Positions 61,404 through 64,000 of a DNA stretch of 64,000 bases are shown here, piece by piece. The stretch is from positions 62,001 to 126,000 of the forward strand of contig FOZN01000002.1 of the NCBI GenBank assembly GCA_900114805.1. Direction: 5' to 3'. Source of the stretch: Agrococcus baldri. Lineage in GTDB: Bacteria; Actinomycetota; Actinomycetes; Actinomycetales; Microbacteriaceae. A model generated the notes under the pieces. It was not told where the DNA came from. It did no database searches and was given only the letters and a program-made list of their open reading frames with translations. Made by a program: the position numbers and the translations under genes. How positions within the stretch are numbered: the stretch's first letter is position 1; each line of letters opens with the position of its first letter.

Positions 61404-61892
61404 ATGGCAGATTCCTCGTTCGATGTGGTCAGCAAGGTCGACAAGATGGAGGCGGAGAACGCCGTCAACCAGGCGCGCAAGGAGGTCGAGCAGCGCTACG
61501 ACTTCAAGGGCGTCGGTGCCGACGTCTCCTGGAGCGGCGACAAGGTGCTGCTGAAGGCGACCTCGGAGGAGCGCGTGAAGGCGGTGCTCGACGTCGTCCA
61601 GACGAAGTTCATCAAGCGCGGCATCGAGCTCAAGATGCTCGAGCAGGGCGACCCCTACCCCTCGGGCAAGGAGTTCCGCATCGAGATCGGCCTGAAGGAC
61701 GGCATCTCGACCGAGGACGGCAAGAAGGTCACGAAGCTCATCCGCGAGCAGGGGCCGAAGTCGGTCAAGAGCCAGATCCAGGGCGATGAGGTGCGCGTGA
61801 GCTCGAAGAGCCGCGACGACCTGCAGGCCACGATCCAGCTGCTCAAGGGTGGCGACTTCGACATCGATCTGCAGTTCCTCAACTTCCGCTGA
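61404..61892 (+). CDS. yajQ: YajQ family nucleotide-binding protein
   Basis: 162 residues, the family length. 'SSFDVVSKVDKMEAENAVNQ' at the N-terminus, 'EQRYDFKGVGADVSWSGDKV', 'KLIREQGPKSVKSQIQGDEV' and 'VSSKSRDDLQATIQLLKGGD' match YajQ. Members bind nucleotides, in some species cyclic di-GMP, and affect gene expression. It stands between tRNA-Tyr and the cardiolipin synthase gene. Confidence 0.95.
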   Translation: MADSSFDVVSKVDKMEAENAVNQARKEVEQRYDFKGVGADVSWSGDKVLLKATSEERVKAVLDVVQTKFIKRGIELKMLEQGDPYPSGKEFRIEIGLKDGISTEDGKKVTKLIREQGPKSVKSQIQGDEVRVSSKSRDDLQATIQLLKGGDFDIDLQFLNFR

Positions 61893-61916
61893 GCACGGCG
61901 TGCCCATCGTGACCCC

Positions 61917-63368
61917 GTGGAGCTGACCCTCACCCAGGCGCTCACAGCGCTCTTCATCACGGTCGACGTCGCGCTGCGGCTGGCGGCCATCGTGGTCGTG
62001 CCCTACAACCGCAGGCCCGCCTCCGCCATCGCCTGGCTGCTGATCATCATGATCCAGCCCATCGCGGGCTGGATCATCTTCGGTCTGCTCGGCAACAACC
62101 GGCTCTCCGCCGGCCGCCGCAAGAAGATGGCGGCCATCCAGGAGCTCATCGGCGAGAGCACCCTCGACATCGACGACGTCGAGCCGCTGCCGGTCAGCCC
62201 CGAGTGGCTGCCCGGGGTCGTGGCGCTCAACCGCACGCTCTCGTCGATGCCGCACGTCGGCCCCACCGAGGCGGTTGTGTGGGGCGAGTTCGACTCGCAG
62301 CTCGAGGCCATGGCCCGCCGCATCGATGAGGCAGAGCGCTTCGTGCACGTGGAGTTCTACCTGATCGTCGCCTCCGAGCGCACCGAGGTGTTCTTCGCCG
62401 CGCTGGAGCGGGCGGCCGCACGCGGCGTCACCGTTCGCGTGCTCGTCGACCATCTGACGAGCGTGCGCTACCCGCGCCGCAAGGAGACCGTCGCGAGGCT
62501 CGAGGCGATGGGCGCCGAGCTGCGCGACATGCTGCCGCTGCGGCCGTGGAAAGGCCAGTGGCAGCGGCTCGACCTGCGCAATCACCGCAAGCTCGTCGTG
62601 ATCGACGGCCGCGTCGGCTTCACCGGTTCGCTCAACCTCATCGACCCCTCCTACCTGTGGCGCAAGAACATCCGCCGCGGTCTGCAGTGGCGCGACACCT
62701 GGGTCGAGTTCACCGGCCAGCCCGTGCGCGCGCTCGGCGTGCTCTTCTGGTCGGACTGGTGGGCCGAGACGAACGAGCTGGTGGAACTCGCCACCGAGAC
62801 GCCCGAGAGCCACGGCGACCTCAACGCATCCGTCGTGCCATCAGGGCCCGGCTTCGAGGGCGAGATCAACCTGCGCATCTTCCTCGAGCTGGTGCACGCG
62901 GCCGAGCGGCGCATCACGATCGTCAGCCCCTACTTCGTGCCCGACGAGGCGATGCGCTATGCGATCACCTCGGCTGCGCTGCGCGGCATCGAGGTCGAGC
63001 TGTTCGCCAGCGAGATCGGCGACCAGTTCTGGACGTACCACGCGCAGCGCTCGTACTACGAGGAGCTGCTGCGGGCGGGCGTGAAGATCACCCTGTTCGC
63101 GAAGCCGACCGTGCTGCACTCGAAGTTCATGACCTTCGACGAGCACGTCTCGGTGATCGGCTCGTCGAACATCGACATGCGCTCGTTCGGCCTGAACTTC
63201 GAGGTGTCGATGCTCATCGAGGGCGCGTCGATGGTCGCGCAGCTGCAGGGCATGGCGGATGGGTACCGGCTGCAGTCGTCGCAGCTCACCCTGGACGCGT
63301 GGATGGCGCGGCCCCGCATCGCGCAGGCCTTCGACTCGATCGCCCGGCTCACCTCAGCGCTGCAGTAG
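61917..63368 (+). CDS. cls: Cardiolipin synthase (phospholipase D superfamily)
   Basis: 483 residues from GTG 61917. Two N-terminal membrane helices ('ALTALFITVDVALRLAAIVV' and 'AIAWLLIIMIQPIAGWIIFG') are followed by two PLD domains with H-x-K-x4-D motifs: 'NHRKLVVIDGRVGFTGSLNL' near residue 222 and 'LHSKFMTFDEHVSVIGSSNI' near residue 401. It condenses two phosphatidylglycerol molecules to cardiolipin at the membrane. Confidence 0.94.
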   Translation: MELTLTQALTALFITVDVALRLAAIVVVPYNRRPASAIAWLLIIMIQPIAGWIIFGLLGNNRLSAGRRKKMAAIQELIGESTLDIDDVEPLPVSPEWLPGVVALNRTLSSMPHVGPTEAVVWGEFDSQLEAMARRIDEAERFVHVEFYLIVASERTEVFFAALERAAARGVTVRVLVDHLTSVRYPRRKETVARLEAMGAELRDMLPLRPWKGQWQRLDLRNHRKLVVIDGRVGFTGSLNLIDPSYLWRKNIRRGLQWRDTWVEFTGQPVRALGVLFWSDWWAETNELVELATETPESHGDLNASVVPSGPGFEGEINLRIFLELVHAAERRITIVSPYFVPDEAMRYAITSAALRGIEVELFASEIGDQFWTYHAQRSYYEELLRAGVKITLFAKPTVLHSKFMTFDEHVSVIGSSNIDMRSFGLNFEVSMLIEGASMVAQLQGMADGYRLQSSQLTLDAWMARPRIAQAFDSIARLTSALQ

Positions 63369-63385
63369 CCGGGCCGCGCGGGCCG

Positions 63386-64000
63386 CTACAGCTGCTCGGC
63401 GAAGTCGTAGACGACCCACGTGTCGCCGGCTTCGACGCCCTCGCCGGCCACGATGCCGGTCAGCCGGTCGCCGTCGCATCGGTACTGCACCGGCACCGGC
63501 TGCCGCTCGACGTCGGTCACGTCCGTCTCGACGATGCCGGCGGTGGTCATCGTGGAGGTGGTCGTCACATCCGAGTCGATCGGGGAGGTCGCGACCAGCC
63601 CGTCCTGGCCGACCGTGTACTCCCCGATCAGCGTGCCGTCCCAGATGACCTCGACGGAGGAGCCGGTGCCGTCCCTGATCTCGGTGAAGATGCGCCACTG
63701 GTGATACTCGAGGCCGAATCCGCCGGCGCCGTCGAACACGACCGAGAAGGTGCCGGAGACCTCATCGGCGTCCCCTGCGGGCACGTCCCAGGCTGGACTG
63801 GCGGGATCGACCTGCCACCGGCCCGGCAGGCAGTCGAGCGCCCGCTCCGATGCGCTCCGCTCATCGACGGCCGCTGCCGACGGGGCGGGATCGGGTGCCG
63901 GAGCGGAGCCGCTCGGCTCGCCCGGCGGGGCCGGATCGGGTGCTGGCGGCGGCGCCGTCGAGCAGGCGGTCGTGACCAGCAGTGCCGCGACGACGAGCGT
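63386..64000 (-). CDS. Hypothetical lipoprotein (5' end outside window)
   Basis: The minus-strand frame is open from 64000 to its stop at 63386, 204 visible residues. The first visible residues 'TLVVAALLVTTACSTAPPPA' are the end of a lipoprotein signal with cysteine lipobox, followed by a Pro/Ala/Asp-rich linker of about 45 residues. The globular part contains 'CLPGRWQVDPASPAW' and 'YRCDGDRLTGIVAGEGVEA' with two cysteines that may pair, and a Thr-rich stretch 'DSDVTTTSTMTTAG'. I do not recognise the family. It converges on the cardiolipin synthase gene. Confidence 0.7.
   Translation of the reverse strand, partial: TLVVAALLVTTACSTAPPPAPDPAPPGEPSGSAPAPDPAPSAAAVDERSASERALDCLPGRWQVDPASPAWDVPAGDADEVSGTFSVVFDGAGGFGLEYHQWRIFTEIRDGTGSSVEVIWDGTLIGEYTVGQDGLVATSPIDSDVTTTSTMTTAGIVETDVTDVERQPVPVQYRCDGDRLTGIVAGEGVEAGDTWVVYDFAEQL

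Overview
This is a high-GC actinobacterial chromosome segment, most likely from the family Microbacteriaceae; an Agrococcus-like genus is a guess from overall feel, not a test. The evidence is the gene order tRNA-Trp, secE, nusG, rplK, rplA with hadAB-like and murB genes nearby, the rplJ-rplL pair, a cbs-metB pair, actinobacterial two-component systems, frequent GTG starts and very G+C-rich wobble positions. No integrase, transposase, CRISPR array or rRNA was seen.

Region 1 (1-10284, all +) is a tight catabolic cluster. It holds the tail of a Gfo/Idh/MocA oxidoreductase, a Rossmann-less oxidoreductase half, two fumarylacetoacetate-hydrolase (FAH) family enzymes, a complete peptide/nickel-type ABC importer with a fused double ATPase, a PIG-L deacetylase-like protein without the usual general base, a D-threonine aldolase/D-serine dehydratase-like PLP enzyme and a RidA protein. 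It looks like uptake and breakdown of an unidentified N-substituted amino compound. Its sampled G+C content is clearly lower than that of the rest of the window, so it may be acquired.

Region 2 (10289-22160) has cbs-metB transsulfuration genes, an alkyltransferase-like gene, a ROK regulator with a ChvE/MmsAB-type sugar importer (two matching palindromic operators), an ABC exporter and small housekeeping genes. Region 3 (22195-30078) has rplJL with its leader, an OmpR-type two-component system, a phosphotransferase, a YqaJ-type nuclease with an alpha/beta hydrolase, a DUF998 membrane protein and an MDR oxidoreductase. Region 4 (30120-38479) is a second peptide importer whose ATPase gene is convergent to its permease/binding-protein operon, then a NarL-type two-component system.

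Region 5 (38556-48163) is core: rplA, rplK, nusG, secE, tRNA-Trp, rraA, an aminotransferase, an archaeal-type S-adenosylhomocysteine hydrolase-like protein, murB, two hot-dog dehydratase subunits, a homocysteine methyltransferase and tRNA-Met/tRNA-Thr. Region 6 (48164-58839) is maltodextrin use: malEFG, a neopullulanase-like GH13 enzyme and a divergent alpha-glucosidase, with a MetPS-type methionine/alanine importer inserted. Region 7 (58871-64000) has an M23 endopeptidase behind a strong promoter, an inositol monophosphatase, tRNA-Tyr, yajQ, cardiolipin synthase and a truncated lipoprotein gene.

Several genes converge on homocysteine (cbs, metB, the SAHH-like gene, the homocysteine methyltransferase, and metPS for methionine uptake). 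The most unusual items are the Region 1 cluster and a 59-bp double-hairpin element present twice with compensating stem changes.
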